This document shows positions 1 through 10,552 of a DNA stretch of 64,000 bases, piece by piece. The stretch comes from Tenodera sinensis. Its lineage: Eukaryota; Arthropoda; Insecta; Mantodea; Mantidae. Under the pieces are notes generated by a model, which made no database searches, had not been told where the DNA came from, and saw only the letters and a list, made by a program, of their open reading frames with translations. Both the position numbers and the translations under genes were made by a program. Each line of letters begins with the position of its first letter. Positions within the stretch are counted from its first letter, which is position 1. The stretch spans positions 141,699,298 to 141,763,297 of the forward strand of contig CM060962.1 of the NCBI GenBank assembly GCA_030765045.1, given 5' to 3'.

Positions 1-2047
1 AATATTATGGCCCCTACATTGCATATTTTAATGATTTTTATGGTTTTTTATTTTTTTTCCATCTTATAATATTTTTCATATTGGTATTACACATGATAAT
101 GCAAATTGCAAGGTGGCAAGAACTAATGCTGAGTCATGTTGCCATGCAGTGAACCCGCTGTTTCCAACCTTTCATTATATGTATGTGCGTAGAGAATAAT
201 CAGTGCATTAACTGAGAGGTTTATATTAATAAAGATAAAGTGCAGGTCAACGTTTTGAGCAGCACGATTATAGCAACGCTTGCCGGCCCACCAGTAGTTA
301 TATCGTGGTCTTCAAACATACCGGTGTTGTGAACTGGTTCCCTCCAAATAAAATTAGGCGTATAAAATGTTAAAAAGCTCTTCAAATGCTGAAAATAAAA
401 CCAACTTCGGGTGCTAGATTAATTAATTTACAGAACGAGTTTTCGGGTGATTTAATAGCTACAGATAATAGGGTTCTGTTTTGTTGAGCGTGTGAGAAAA
501 ATGTAGGGAGTGAGAAAAGATTTCAAATAGTTCAGCACATAAACACAGCAAAACATAAGGAGAATTTAATCTGAAAACTCGCAAACATAGAACCTGTTCA
601 AAAACAGCTAGTAGGGTGTTTAGGAAGTAGGGTTACTGAATTTTTCTATGACTTATGCCAAGCAATTTTAGCTGCTGATATTCCCTTGTTCAGAATTAAT
701 AATCCGACATTTAAAAACTTTCTTGCCAAGTACACTCGACATGTGCCTGAAGAAAGTACACTGCATAAGACTTATGTAGGACATTGTTACAATAATGTAT
801 TCTCAAATATACAAAATGAATTAGCCGATCAGTTTGTGTGGTTGTCTGTTGACGAAACCCTGGATTCTGAGCTCCGTTCTATTGCTAATATAATCATGGG
901 TGCTTTGAATAATGAACAAAAGACTACACCTTATCTTCTTAATGGTGTGAGTTGTCGGCCACTGACAATGTAACTGTGACCCAATTTGTAATGGACTTTG
1001 GCCATGTGGAATCAAATACGATCGGTTACTTTTATTTGTTACTGATGCAGCTCCTTATATGGTAAAATCACGACAAACTCTCAAAGGTATTTTTCCTAAC
1101 TTAATTCATGTAACTTGTTTGGCACACGCTCTTCATTGCATTTCTGAGACAATACGTGATTCTTTTACATTGGTAGATAGATTTGTGTCCAGTGCAAAGA
1201 GAATTTTTGTTAAATTTCCTAAAAGAGTTAAATTGTTTAGATCAACAGCACCTAATATCCGAATTCCTCCTGCACCAGTATTAACACTATGGGGAACATG
1301 GGTCAATGCAGTTTTATATTATGCTGAGCACATAGAAATAGTCGAGGTTGTTAATTCATTGGACTCGAACGATGCTTCATCAATAGAAACTGTGCAAAAT
1401 ATTCTGTCAGGCACTGGGTTAAAAGAGGATCTTAGTTTCATATCTGCCCATTTTTCTTTCTTACCAACAGCCATAACGGCATTGGAAGCTGTAGGATCTC
1501 CGTTGCATGGATCACTGTTTTTGAAAAAACTATGTGATCTAAGTTCGGTTCCTGGTAGCATAGGACACAAACTGAAAGAGAAAGTGAATTATGTAATTTC
1601 AAAAAATTCTGGTTATAAACAGATGTACTATATTCGAGATAACCTCGAAAGAAAACCATCTGTCCCACCAAGAGACTTGACTCCCTCTGTGAAGCAGTTA
1701 ACATCATTTAAATATGTCCTGATAACATCTTGTGACGTGGAGAGAAGTTTTTCACGTTAAAAAGTGTTTTGCAAGACAACAGACGATGTTTTACAGTTGA
1801 AAATTTGTGCAAAGTGTTGGTTGTGAACTGTAATTTAGCAGTTAATACCAGCAGCGGGACCACTTCTGCTTCAACCTCTAAGGAATATGGTAACTTTATT
1901 TATTATTTATACTAACTCGTCTTGTCTACTGCAAAGGGACATTGTTTTAATTATATAGTGCATATTTCTTGGCATATTTTCAAGTTTTTAAGACCATATT
2001 TGCATGCATATTTCAGTGTTTTTTAGGGCGTGAACTTCCGAGCCCTA
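1..2047 (+). mobile_element. hAT transposon copy A (cut by window start)
   Basis: This is one copy of a hAT element whose second copy lies inverted at 5863-8164. Its right end reads TGAACTTCCGAGCCCTA at 2031-2047, the reverse complement of the start of copy B. The first bases of the window match an internal part of copy B near 8000, so roughly 165 bp of this element lie upstream of position 1. The TSD cannot be tested because the left flank is missing; the right flank is CTTATTAA. It encodes a broken transposase on the plus strand. Confidence 0.85.
480..1890 (+). pseudogene. hAT-family transposase, decayed (copy A)
   Basis: Remnant of a BED-finger hAT transposase, the enzyme that cuts and pastes the element. 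A BED-like finger near 480-560 has lost its first Cys context. Open segments follow at 686-973 (INNPTFKNFLAKYTR; SVDETLDSE, a DDE-type Asp) and 1059-1760 (LIHVTCLAHALHCISE, which matches the conserved CxxH region of hAT enzymes). The frame ends at the dimerisation motif CDVERSFSR at about 1733-1757, after which a frameshift moves the rest (NRRCFTVENL) out of frame. At least three frame breaks make it non-functional. The family resembles the CGGBP1-like hAT proteins common in insect genomes; that name is recalled, not searched. Confidence 0.8.
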
Positions 2048-2350
2048 CTTATTAATCACCTGATGCAAAACTAAATGGGAAAGGTGCTTTTAACTAAAAG
2101 ATACAAAAAGGTTTAGTTGCTTACTACAGCCCCAGGGTTGCCAATGTTTAAAAGTAAAATTATCATACCGGCCACTCAAAATTATAGATTTGGATTCAAA
2201 ATTATCATATGTCATAAACCAAATGTTACAACAATAAATATATCAGCAAAACACTTATGAAAATGTAATAGTACTGATGTTTATGATATCCACTTACAAG
2301 ATTGATGACAACCAGTATTACAACTTTAGCACACATGTTTCTCGCACTAT

Positions 2351-2795
2351 TCATCCAAAAGTTCATCTTCCTCAACCGTTGCAGCATTATACAAATTTGT
2401 TGTTGAGATAAACTTTAACATCTTCTCGGTGACTTGCAGATTTCCGGACCCACCACATTCTTTCATAAGCTGAGATAACTGAATAAGTCCATTTAACGTA
2501 TCTAGTGCCAATCTGTTTCTAATTTTGGTTTTTATTAAACCTAGTTTGGAAAAAACTCTTTCACAAGAAGTGTTGCTGTGGGCAATGAAATAACTGAAAA
2601 CGCAAACTCCACCAGTTCTTTGAAATTAGTATTCCCACCAAGGTGACATGTGTTTAACAGCACTCCAGAAACTGTCAGGTTCAGGCATGCTCTTTATTTC
2701 ACATGGAATATCACGTATTCCGAGTTTTCTCCATTGATTATCAATTTTCTGAACAGTGCCTTCTTCATTGAGAATACAGACCTGGGCATACTGGC
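2351..2795 (-). pseudogene. C-terminal hAT dimerisation domain of a second hAT family
   Basis: Minus-strand translation gives SMPEPDSFWSAVKHM, then NTNFKELVEFAFSVISL, then SNTSCERVFSKLGLIKTKIR followed by NRLALDTLNGLIQLS, ending LLDE-stop at about 2351. The CERVFS...IKTKIRNRL pattern is the classic hAT C-terminal dimerisation signature. It is clearly different from the CDVERSFSR family at 1-2047. The frame shifts by one nucleotide around 2585 and again near 2640. No TIR was recognised, so this is an old 5'-truncated relic. No methionine-initiated ORF of useful length covers it. Confidence 0.75.
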
Positions 2796-4138
2796 AACCA
2801 GAGGATAAAGAGTAGAAGGATTAGTAGGATATGAAACAGTTGTCTTAGAGAGTGGAGATGGCCCATGAGGGCAAAAGTGGTGTCGATATTTCTAATTAGT
2901 TTTATTTCGCTGGTGTGACAAACCAGTGAAAATGATATTTCATCGATATCAAAATTATCGTACACCCCCATAATTATCATACGGGTTGGTAACCCTGTGC
3001 AGCCCTTAGTGAGAACAAATCTTATATATTTAAACAAGCAATTCTTGTCTATATACATATTCCACGTAACTTGGAAACGACTTAACGATTTTGATCAAAT
3101 TTTGTATTCAGATAAGGGTTTTGCTTTTTAAGTTTAGCTATATAAGTGTAATTCCTGAAAAAATGCGGGAATAAAAAATAACATTTCTTATTCTAAAGTA
3201 AGAACAAATTAGAAACTAAAAACTTCACTTATCTTAGCAATGTTGCAAAAAGAACTTGCAACATTACTAAGATAAGTGAAGTTTCTAGTTTCTAATTTGT
3301 TCTTACTTTAGAATCTTGTTGCTTCACTGTTAATAGCTTCATTTTCCTTAATTAACATTTTTTATTCTCGCTTCTACAGAGTAATTGAACCTTAGTTTGG
3401 CATTTTCTTCTCTTCTAATGGGCCGGTTTCAACAAACAAAGTAGCATTTTAAAGTCCTCTTCCAGGGCTATCGGAATACAGTAAGAAAGTTCACCTACCT
3501 ATATTAGTTTGTTACAACTCGTCCCATCTATAAGTTTGAAATAGAAGTACAACATATTACATTCATGCTATTTTCTCTACTCACTTTTGTTTTACGTAAC
3601 AATTCACATGTTATTCTCTATAGTTCATCAACTTCATACACACCAATGCCTATATATATATATATATTGTATGTTGAAGAGTGAGTAAACTGCAAAACCA
3701 GTTTACCTATCTGGCACATCTGAGTGTTTTTCATATAGAAGGCTTTTATGCAATCCATTTTACCATGCAACGTATTACGTTCCCATGGTTTTCTCTACTC
3801 CCATTTCTTTTACATAACATACTACTCCCTCTTCAACAAACAATCCATACAATTTTCCACACACTTGAAATATAAGTGCAACATATAATATTCACACAGG
3901 TTTTCTATTCATTCTTCTTTTACAAAACACAATCATATTTCTTTCACTACTCCCTCTTCGACGAGCAATTCACACAATTTTCTATATGATTGAAACAGAA
4001 ATGCATATTACATTCAGACGGCTTTATCAACCATCTTTTCTTCCTGTAGTATTTGTTATTGCTCAACAGTGTTTTTGCTTAGTGTCATTCCGGTGTTTTA
4101 TTAAAAAATAAAGAAGTAGTTAAAAAAGTTGTTGTTTT
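2796..4138. other. No gene recognised (contains the hairpin)
   Basis: AT-rich sequence with no protein family recognised on either strand outside the 3190-3314 hairpin. There is a short (TA)n tract near 3650-3667. A 97-codon minus-strand ORF at 2765-3058 looks random and partly overlaps the hAT relic. Confidence 0.6.
3190..3314. repeat. Long near-perfect inverted repeat (hairpin)
   Basis: Arms 3190-3248 and 3256-3314, each 59 nt, are reverse complements with two mismatches by eye, separated by the 7-nt loop AAAGAAC. Arms begin ATTCTAAAGTAAGAAC and end at TTGCAA next to the loop. It is not a simple-sequence repeat and contains no ORF. The near identity of the arms implies recent origin or ongoing arm correction. 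Confidence 0.95.
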
Positions 4139-4690
4139 CTAGTGCCTTGCATCTGGCAATGAAGCCATTAGCATTCGTGCTTTCCAATACTTTTGAACTG
4201 TAGTTTCTTCTGATCTTAATGCTTCACAGGTCTTCAAGTGGTCTTCGTTCATTTCTGCTGGATCGTTACACAGGACACATATTGGTGAGGCTGAGACACC
4301 TATTCTGTAGAGATGACTTGCTAAGCAGTCGTGATTTGTCAATAGTCGGAAGGCTGCAACTGCTGTTTTCCTTGGTCTCTGGGGGATTATATCTGGGTTG
4401 GAAAGTAGTGTAATCCATTTTTTTATCTTTGGCATTTGTTTCTATTTCTTGTAGGTATGAATGAGAAAATTTTTTAATGATCAAGCGTTTTATTGAGGAA
4501 TATGAGAAATTGAATTTAGACTTTTGTTTTACTGTTGTGCCTTTCTTTGCAAGTGAGTCTGCAGCTTCATTCCCCATGACTCCACAGTGTGCTGGAATCC
4601 ATTGGAGATGAACAGTCTTATTAACTTTTTGGAGTTGTGTTAACATTTTGTAGCATTCTCTAATTTTTGTTGACTTCTTTGTAGTATTTG
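4139..4690 (-). pseudogene. 3' end of a Jockey-type LINE: RNase H and C-terminal Cys motif
   Basis: Minus strand. Upstream frame: RNase H C-terminal half with VHLQWIPAHCGVMGNEAADS and then LAKKGT (His and Asp of the RNase H active site). Downstream frame: FRLLTNHDCLASHL...CVLCNDPAEMNEDHLKTC, the Cys/His tail of many insect LINE ORF2 proteins. The two parts are in different frames, meeting near 4350. Everything 5' of RNase H is missing, and the fragment abuts a (TA)n microsatellite at 4693-4721. It is a dead 5'-truncated copy. Confidence 0.8.
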
Positions 4691-4692
4691 AA

Positions 4693-4721
4693 CATATATA
4701 TATATATATATATATATATAC
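4693..4721. repeat. (TA)n microsatellite
   Basis: About 14 TA units directly at the truncated end of the LINE RNase H fragment. Confidence 0.95.
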
Positions 4722-4760
4722 CATTTGTCGCAAATGGTATCAGGAGTGAGATGAAAACCA

Positions 4761-5170
4761 TGATATGAAACAGTTGATGAAACAAATGTTTGCCAAGATG
4801 GACGTAATGGGAAGTGAAGTGAATTCCGGAATGCAGCAGAGGAAACAAATATGAAAGCTAAATTGAAAAGTGTAAGCTACGGAATGGAAAATATGGAAAC
4901 CGAAATGGACAAAATAGAAACAAAAATGGAAGCCAAATTGAATAATGTAAACTCTGTATCAGAAAAGATGAAGACAAGAATGCCCAATATGAAGAAAGAC
5001 CTATCGGAGAATACTAACAAGCCAATGGCAGGGGTTAAGGAAGTCATGGAAGAACTCAATGGAAAGACGAAGGACCTTGGCCAATGTGTTAATGCCCTGG
5101 AAGATAGTTGATGGCAGCACCAAAGAACTTAACTCCATAATGGAGCAAATGCTCGACAAAAACTTCAAAC
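4761..5170 (+). pseudogene. Gypsy-type gag coiled-coil fragment
   Basis: Plus-strand frames read MMKQMFAKMDVMGSEV, then a heptad-rich, Met/Glu/Lys-rich coil (MENMETEMDKIETKMEAKL... GKTKDLGQCVNALEDS), then after a one-base shift DGSTKELNSIMEQML. The last piece matches DGSAKELNAMVEGML in the gag of the Gypsy element at 10095-15449. No LTR, protease or RT is attached. Two frame breaks and the loss of all other domains make this a relic. Confidence 0.65.
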
Positions 5171-5200
5171 TAGGCGGATATCTATGGGGGAAGCCCGCAT

Positions 5201-5862
5201 TAAGCAGTAGACGTTTTATGGCTGAAATAATGGTGCTTATGAAATATTTACATGTATCTCTGTATCTCTAGTATCTTGGAAATGACTCGTAAGAATTGTG
5301 ATAAAAAGTTTTATTTATTTAATGGTTTGCTTTTCATGTTTGTCTAAATAAGTATCTTCTTCCAAAGAAGATTTCACAGAGAAATGAATATTCGAATAGA
5401 AATCCAATTGTAACAAATATTCTTTTTTATATCTACTGGTGATACACTTCTGGTATATTGAAAGGACTTTTAATCATTCTTGTCACTATGGCAACTTTTG
5501 TTGCCTCTGTTTAAGTGTTTTTTAAAGTAAATACTTCAGAGGGCTTGGACAAGAAACTGCTTCAGCATGGAATGGTAAACAGTTTGACAAAGCCAGAGAA
5601 TGTGGATTGGTAGTCCACTATTCGCACATTCAAGCATGGACTCTTAGATTATTTCACAGCCTCCAATTTTGATGTTTTATTTCTCTTGAAGTGGCCTGAG
5701 TCTTGCCTTTTGTGCATCAAATCTAAAATTATCTTGCAGTTGGATTTTGAACAAATGCAGTTCATAAGTTTTCTGTAAGAATGGTAACTGCAATTAAAAT
5801 AATCCTCATAAATATTGTTCTATGTTTCGTCATCAATACCCTGTAGCACACTGGGTCATCAC
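5201..5862. other. No gene recognised
   Basis: AT-rich spacer before the hAT copy B. No frame, repeat or RNA recognised. It ends in the hAT target duplication GTCATCAC at 5855-5862. Confidence 0.6.
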
Positions 5863-8164
5863 TAGGGCTCGGAAGTTCATGCCCTAAAAAACACTGAAAT
5901 ATGCATGCAAATATGCTCTTAAAAACTTGAAAATATGCCAAGAAATATGCACTATTGAATTAAAACGATTGATGTCCCTTTGCAGTAGACAAGACGAGTT
6001 AGTATAAATAATGAATAAAGTTACCTTATTCCATAGAGGTTGAAGCAGAAGTGGTCCCGCTGCTAGCATTAACTGCTAAATTGCAGTTCACAACCAACAC
6101 TTTACACTAATTTTCAACTGTAAAACATTGTCTGTTGCCTCGCAAAACACTTTTGTAACGTGAAAAACTTCTCTCCACGTCACAAGGTGTTACCGGAGCA
6201 TATTTAAATGATGTTAACTGCTTCACAGAGAGAGTCAAGTCTCTTGGTGTGAGAGATGGTTTTCTTTCGGGGATGTCTCGAATATCACACATCTGTTTAT
6301 AATCAAAATTTTTTGAAATACATAATTCACTTTCTCTTTCACTTTCTGTCCTATGCTACAAGGTGCCAAACTTAGGTCACATATCGCTTTTTCAAAGACA
6401 GTAAGTGATTCATGCAAAGGAGATCCTACAGCTTCCAATGTCTTTATGGCTGTTGGTAAGAAAGAAAAATGGGCAGATATTAAGATCCTCTTTTAACCCA
6501 GTGCCTGATAGAATATTTTGCACAGTTTCTATTGATGAAGCATCTTTCGAGTCCAATGAATTAACAACCTCTTCGACTATTTCTATGTGCTCAGTATAAT
6601 ATAAAACTGCATCGATCCATGTTCCCCATCGAGTTAACACAGGTGCAGGAGGAAGTCGGATATTAGGTGCCTCTTGATCTAAACGACTTAACTCTTTTAG
6701 GAGATTTAACAAAAATTCTCTTTGTACTGGACACAAATCTATCTACCAACGGGAAAGAATAACTTGTCTCAGAAATGCGATGAAGAGCGTGAGCCAAACA
6801 AGTTACATGAATTAAGTTAGGAAAAATACCTTTCAGAGTTTGTCCTGATTTTACCATATAAGGACCTGCATCAGTAACAAATAAAATTAACCGGTCGTAT
6901 TTGATTCCACGTGGCCATAGTAATTTCACAAACTGGGTCACAGTTACATTATTAGTGACTGACAATTCGCACACATTAAGAAGATAAGGTGTAGTCTTTT
7001 GTTAATTATTTAAAGCACCCACGATTATATTAGTAATAGAACGGCGCTCAGAATCAGGGGTTTCATCAACAACCACACAAACTGATCCACTAATTCATTT
7101 TGTACATTTGACAATACGTTATTGTAACAATGTCCTACATAAGTCTTACGCAGTGTACTTTCTTCAGGCACATGCTGTCGAGTGTACTTGGCGAGAAAGT
7201 TTTTAAATGTCGGATTATTAATTTTGAACAAGGGAATATCAGCAGCTAAAAATGCTTGACACAAGCCATAGGAAAATTCAGTAACCCTACTTCCTGAACA
7301 CTCTACTAGCTGTTTTTGAACACGTTCTTTGTTTGCGAGTTTTCTGATTAAATTCTCCTTATGTTTTGCTGTGTTTATGTGCTGAACTGTTTGAAATCTT
7401 TTCTCGCTCCCTACATTTTTCTCACATGATCCACAAAACAGTGCCCTATTATGTAGATATTAAATCACCCGACAACTCGTTCTGTAAATTAATTAATCTA
7501 GCACTCGAAGTTGGTTTTATTTTCGACATTTGAAGAGCTTTTTAATATTTTATATGCCTAATTTAATTTGGTGGGAACCAGTTCACAACACTGTTACGTT
7601 TGAAGACAACAACTACTGGTGGGCAGGCAAGCGTTGCTATAATCGTACTGCTCAAAACGTTGACCTGCACTTTATCTCTGCTACTTTAAACCTCTCAGGT
7701 AACGCACTGATTATTTTCTATGGACATGCATATAATGAAAGGATGGAAACAGGGGATTCACTGCATGACAACATGACTCAGCATTAGTTCTCGCCACCTT
7801 GCGAGTTGCATCAAAATATTATACAGATGGACAAAATAATAAAAAAAATCATAAAATTAATTAAAATATTCAATATTGAAATATTCGTGAGTTGTATCAT
7901 CATGTGCAATATTACCAATATGAAAAATACTATCCAAATGGAGAAAAATAATAAAAAACCATAGAAATCATTAAAATATGCAATATAGGGGCTATAATAT
8001 TGAAATAATATGCATTAAACAAAAATCAAGAAAATATGCAGTTATATGCACCATAAAATCATGTCCAAATAACTGAAAATTCCATAATTCGTGCACATAA
8101 TGTAAAAGCATACATTTTTAACCCCTATGAAAAAACTTGCAAATGCATGAACTTCCTAGCCCTA
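5863..8164 (-). mobile_element. hAT transposon copy B, complete with TIRs and 8-bp TSD
   Basis: A 2302-bp element. Left end TAGGGCTCGGAAGTTCATGC; right end is the reverse complement of TAGGGCTAGGAAGTTCATGC, so 20-bp TIRs with one mismatch. It is flanked by GTCATCAC at 5855-5862 and 8165-8172, the 8-bp duplication typical of hAT. The transposase is on the minus strand and broken. It is inverted relative to copy A (1-2047), with 3.8 kb between. The right-hand TSD contains the stop codon of the unknown ORF at 8169-8555, so it landed at that ORF's 3' end. Confidence 0.95.
6060..7470 (-). pseudogene. hAT-family transposase, decayed (copy B)
   Basis: Minus strand. The N-terminal part is better kept than in copy A: a BED-like finger (FCGSCEKNVGSEKRF...HINTAKH, CxxC...HxxxxxH) near 7370-7440 reads straight into INNPTFKNFLAKYTR. 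Later segments at 6974-6663 (TDAGPYMV, LIHVTCLAHALHRISE), 6736-6410, 6438-6235 and 6292-6107 are in shifting frames. The C-terminus keeps CDVERSFSRYKSVLRGNRQ, the hAT dimerisation motif. At least four frame breaks are visible. Combined with copy A, it shows the family's domain order. Confidence 0.8.
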
Positions 8165-8168
8165 GTCA

Positions 8169-8555
8169 TCACATTTTTGGGGGTGAAAGTGTGTATTCAC
8201 TTTGACTTGTAGTCCCTTCATTTGCTGGAGAGGATGTTCCAGAACTGTCAGAACTCTCATACCCATGTGCAGTTTCTTCACCACCGTCAGACTCACAATC
8301 ACTATTCATATCCAATGTGTCAGTATGTATTTCCATTAAATCCCTATAGTATTTATACATTTTGTCATCTCATAACATGCATGCAAACGGCTCATCCTCC
8401 ACTCCGATTACATATTCATTATCCAGTGTGTAAGTTCGACGTACCTTTCCACGCAGTAGGTTAACAAGGTTCACAGGATTAATTGGCTTCAACCTACTCA
8501 TGTTTGATGCCATTACGTGCACTTTGTTACCAAACACTGCAACAGTCATGCTCAT
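8169..8555 (-). pseudogene. Unknown protein ORF with a single in-frame TGA
   Basis: Two collinear minus-strand frames (8555-8370 and 8360-8169) are one reading frame split by a single TGA near 8370. The first part begins MSMTVAVFGNKVHVMAS and is basic (LLRGKVRRTY). The second ends in an acidic, Ser-rich tail (DCESDGGEETAHGYESSDSSG). I do not recognise the family. It could be the N-terminal part of a transposon protein, many of which have acidic N-termini, or a host exon. Its stop codon lies inside the hAT-B target duplication, so the original 3' end may have been altered by that insertion. Confidence 0.4.
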
Positions 8556-9496
8556 ACTGTCTGTATAGCTACAGCACAGTGAGGCTAGTACGCTGACCTT
8601 TAGGGGCCACTAGTGTCCGCACACAATGTTACATAGCTTAATGACTTCGGTAGCTATTTGAAAACATACACTATATTTTAAATGCGATTCCAATCAGTTT
8701 TAGCTGGGGTATTTTCCTTGTTAGAGTTGAATAAACATAGAGCCCATTTGGCATCAACAGGAAACTCACCCACATTGACAAGTACATGAGAAAGCTCAGT
8801 TAAATTACAATCTCACATTAAAAGCCTCATTTATAGATTAATTACCTACCACTTTACAAAAAAGAAGATATCCAGAAATATCAATATATTCAACACTAAC
8901 AGTCAAAAATGGATTCAATGGATTTAATCAACTGAACAAGAGAAAACTAAGCACTAATATAACTAGTTAGAAATAGACAAAGATAAGAAAATGTACAGAA
9001 AATGCACCTACCACCCATTGACCCAGAACAAGTTCAGGATTTTTAAGAAATATGGCACAATTTTACCAACACAAAACAAATACAGTTTAAATAGTCCATC
9101 TAACAACTCATAAGTCTAGCATTTACCAAAGAAACTCCCTAGATTGCAACATATGTATGCATAGAAGACCAAGAGGAACTCTTGGTATAAAAATGAAAGA
9201 ACAATTCAGGAACATCAAATTTAAGCAAACAGATATATCCTCAGTTTCAAATCATTTTTGGACAGAAAACCATGAGATTGATCATAATAACAAACTGCTT
9301 AAATGCACCATAAATCTCCTTGAATTGTGAACTTGAGAGAAAATATTTGTTATGAACCAATAACAAGCGATGCACTTCAAGCTACCTATTTTGGAGAACT
9401 TGCACCACTTCCTCGTGTCAGTACCACACCCCTAAGTTCCATATTCAGTCAGCAATTGGCTATGAATGAGAACAAGTGTTCATTAAACATTTCCTG
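8556..9496. other. No gene recognised
   Basis: AT-rich sequence; an 83-codon plus-strand ORF at 9327-9578 overlaps the start of repeat R and shows no recognisable motif. Confidence 0.55.
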
Positions 9497-10094
9497 GGTA
9501 AAAACACTCACACGACTTTCTCTCACTCTAGTACAAACTATTCTTAAAAGCATTTCTCTTCTATCTGCTCCATATTAATCTAGATAAAGAAATGGTTTTA
9601 TTACACATTTCCTCATATGTACAATGAGAAGAGAATACAGTAGCCTTGAGCGACAGTCAAATCTTTAATAGCTGGTCGCTATGTGATGGCCTTGACATTC
9701 CATTCTCTTTGCATGTTCAGGACATAAAAAAAGCGAATGACTTTCCATTTGAGAAAAGTATAAGTATTGGAAAATTCAAACAAACAACAAAGAATATCTT
9801 GGAAATGGTTCACTCCATAAAAAAAGTGTATTTCACATAAATTGTACGTTTTAATGAAATCTACAAATTTTTTTTTTTTTTTTTGCAGTAAGATTTTGTC
9901 TATCTGTTACAATTTACCAGTGATACAAGTCATCCAGAATGAAGAGGACTTCTGAGACATTCCCACTGAATTCAAGATGTGCATTTCAATTTTGACATGA
10001 AAATATCTTAAACATCCAGTATTTGAATCAAAATCGTTAAGAGCCACTTATGAGAAAATCAAAATTTTCTAAAAATGTTCCAAGTAAAACATAG

Positions 10095-10469
10095 TGTGAC
10101 TTTGATGGGTGTAAAGTAAAGAAGACAGATGTAGTCGAGATAAAGAAACACTTTTATTTCCGTAAACAGTAACTTTGTACACTCGTTGCAAGAGCAAGAA
10201 AGTCTTTACCAATTCACCAACAGCACGGCTCCGAATTAGTAACACAAAAACTGTCCCTTCTCACACTTTACCGCTATTTATATCTCCCAGGCACTATTCT
10301 GGAAACTTCAGGAAAGTTCAGTTATTATTGCGGTGAAATACAAAGCAGAAAATTCCAGAAGTCTCTATCCCTTTCTCTCTTTCGGCAAGCGCCCCAACAA
10401 TGCGGCCATTCTCTGTCTCTTCCCTTCGGCTCCTTTGCGGTAGTGCCGACAATAATGCGATGGGCGACA
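10095..10469 (-). repeat. 3' LTR of the Gypsy element
   Basis: Element-sense 3' LTR, 375 bp, same length as the 5' LTR. It is preceded (minus strand) by a purine-rich tract at 10470-10486. Confidence 0.95.
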
Positions 10470-10486
10470 CTGCTCCCTCCTCAAGG
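10470..10486 (-). promoter_or_regulatory. Polypurine tract
   Basis: Minus strand CCTTGAGGAGGGAGCAG directly abuts the 3' LTR. A similar tract, ATTGGGGAGGGTGCAG, abuts the second LTR of the element at 16834-24530, supporting a shared lineage. Confidence 0.7.
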
Positions 10487-10552
10487 CTGGTCGTCCCGAA
10501 CAGCACCATCGTAACGGGCCACACGATCCAGGTGTGCCACTAACATCTTTCC

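Noticed and set aside
3190..3314. microRNA precursor
   Set aside because: Arms are too long and nearly perfect, with a tiny 7-nt loop; no conserved mature sequence recognised. Kept only as an unexplained hairpin.
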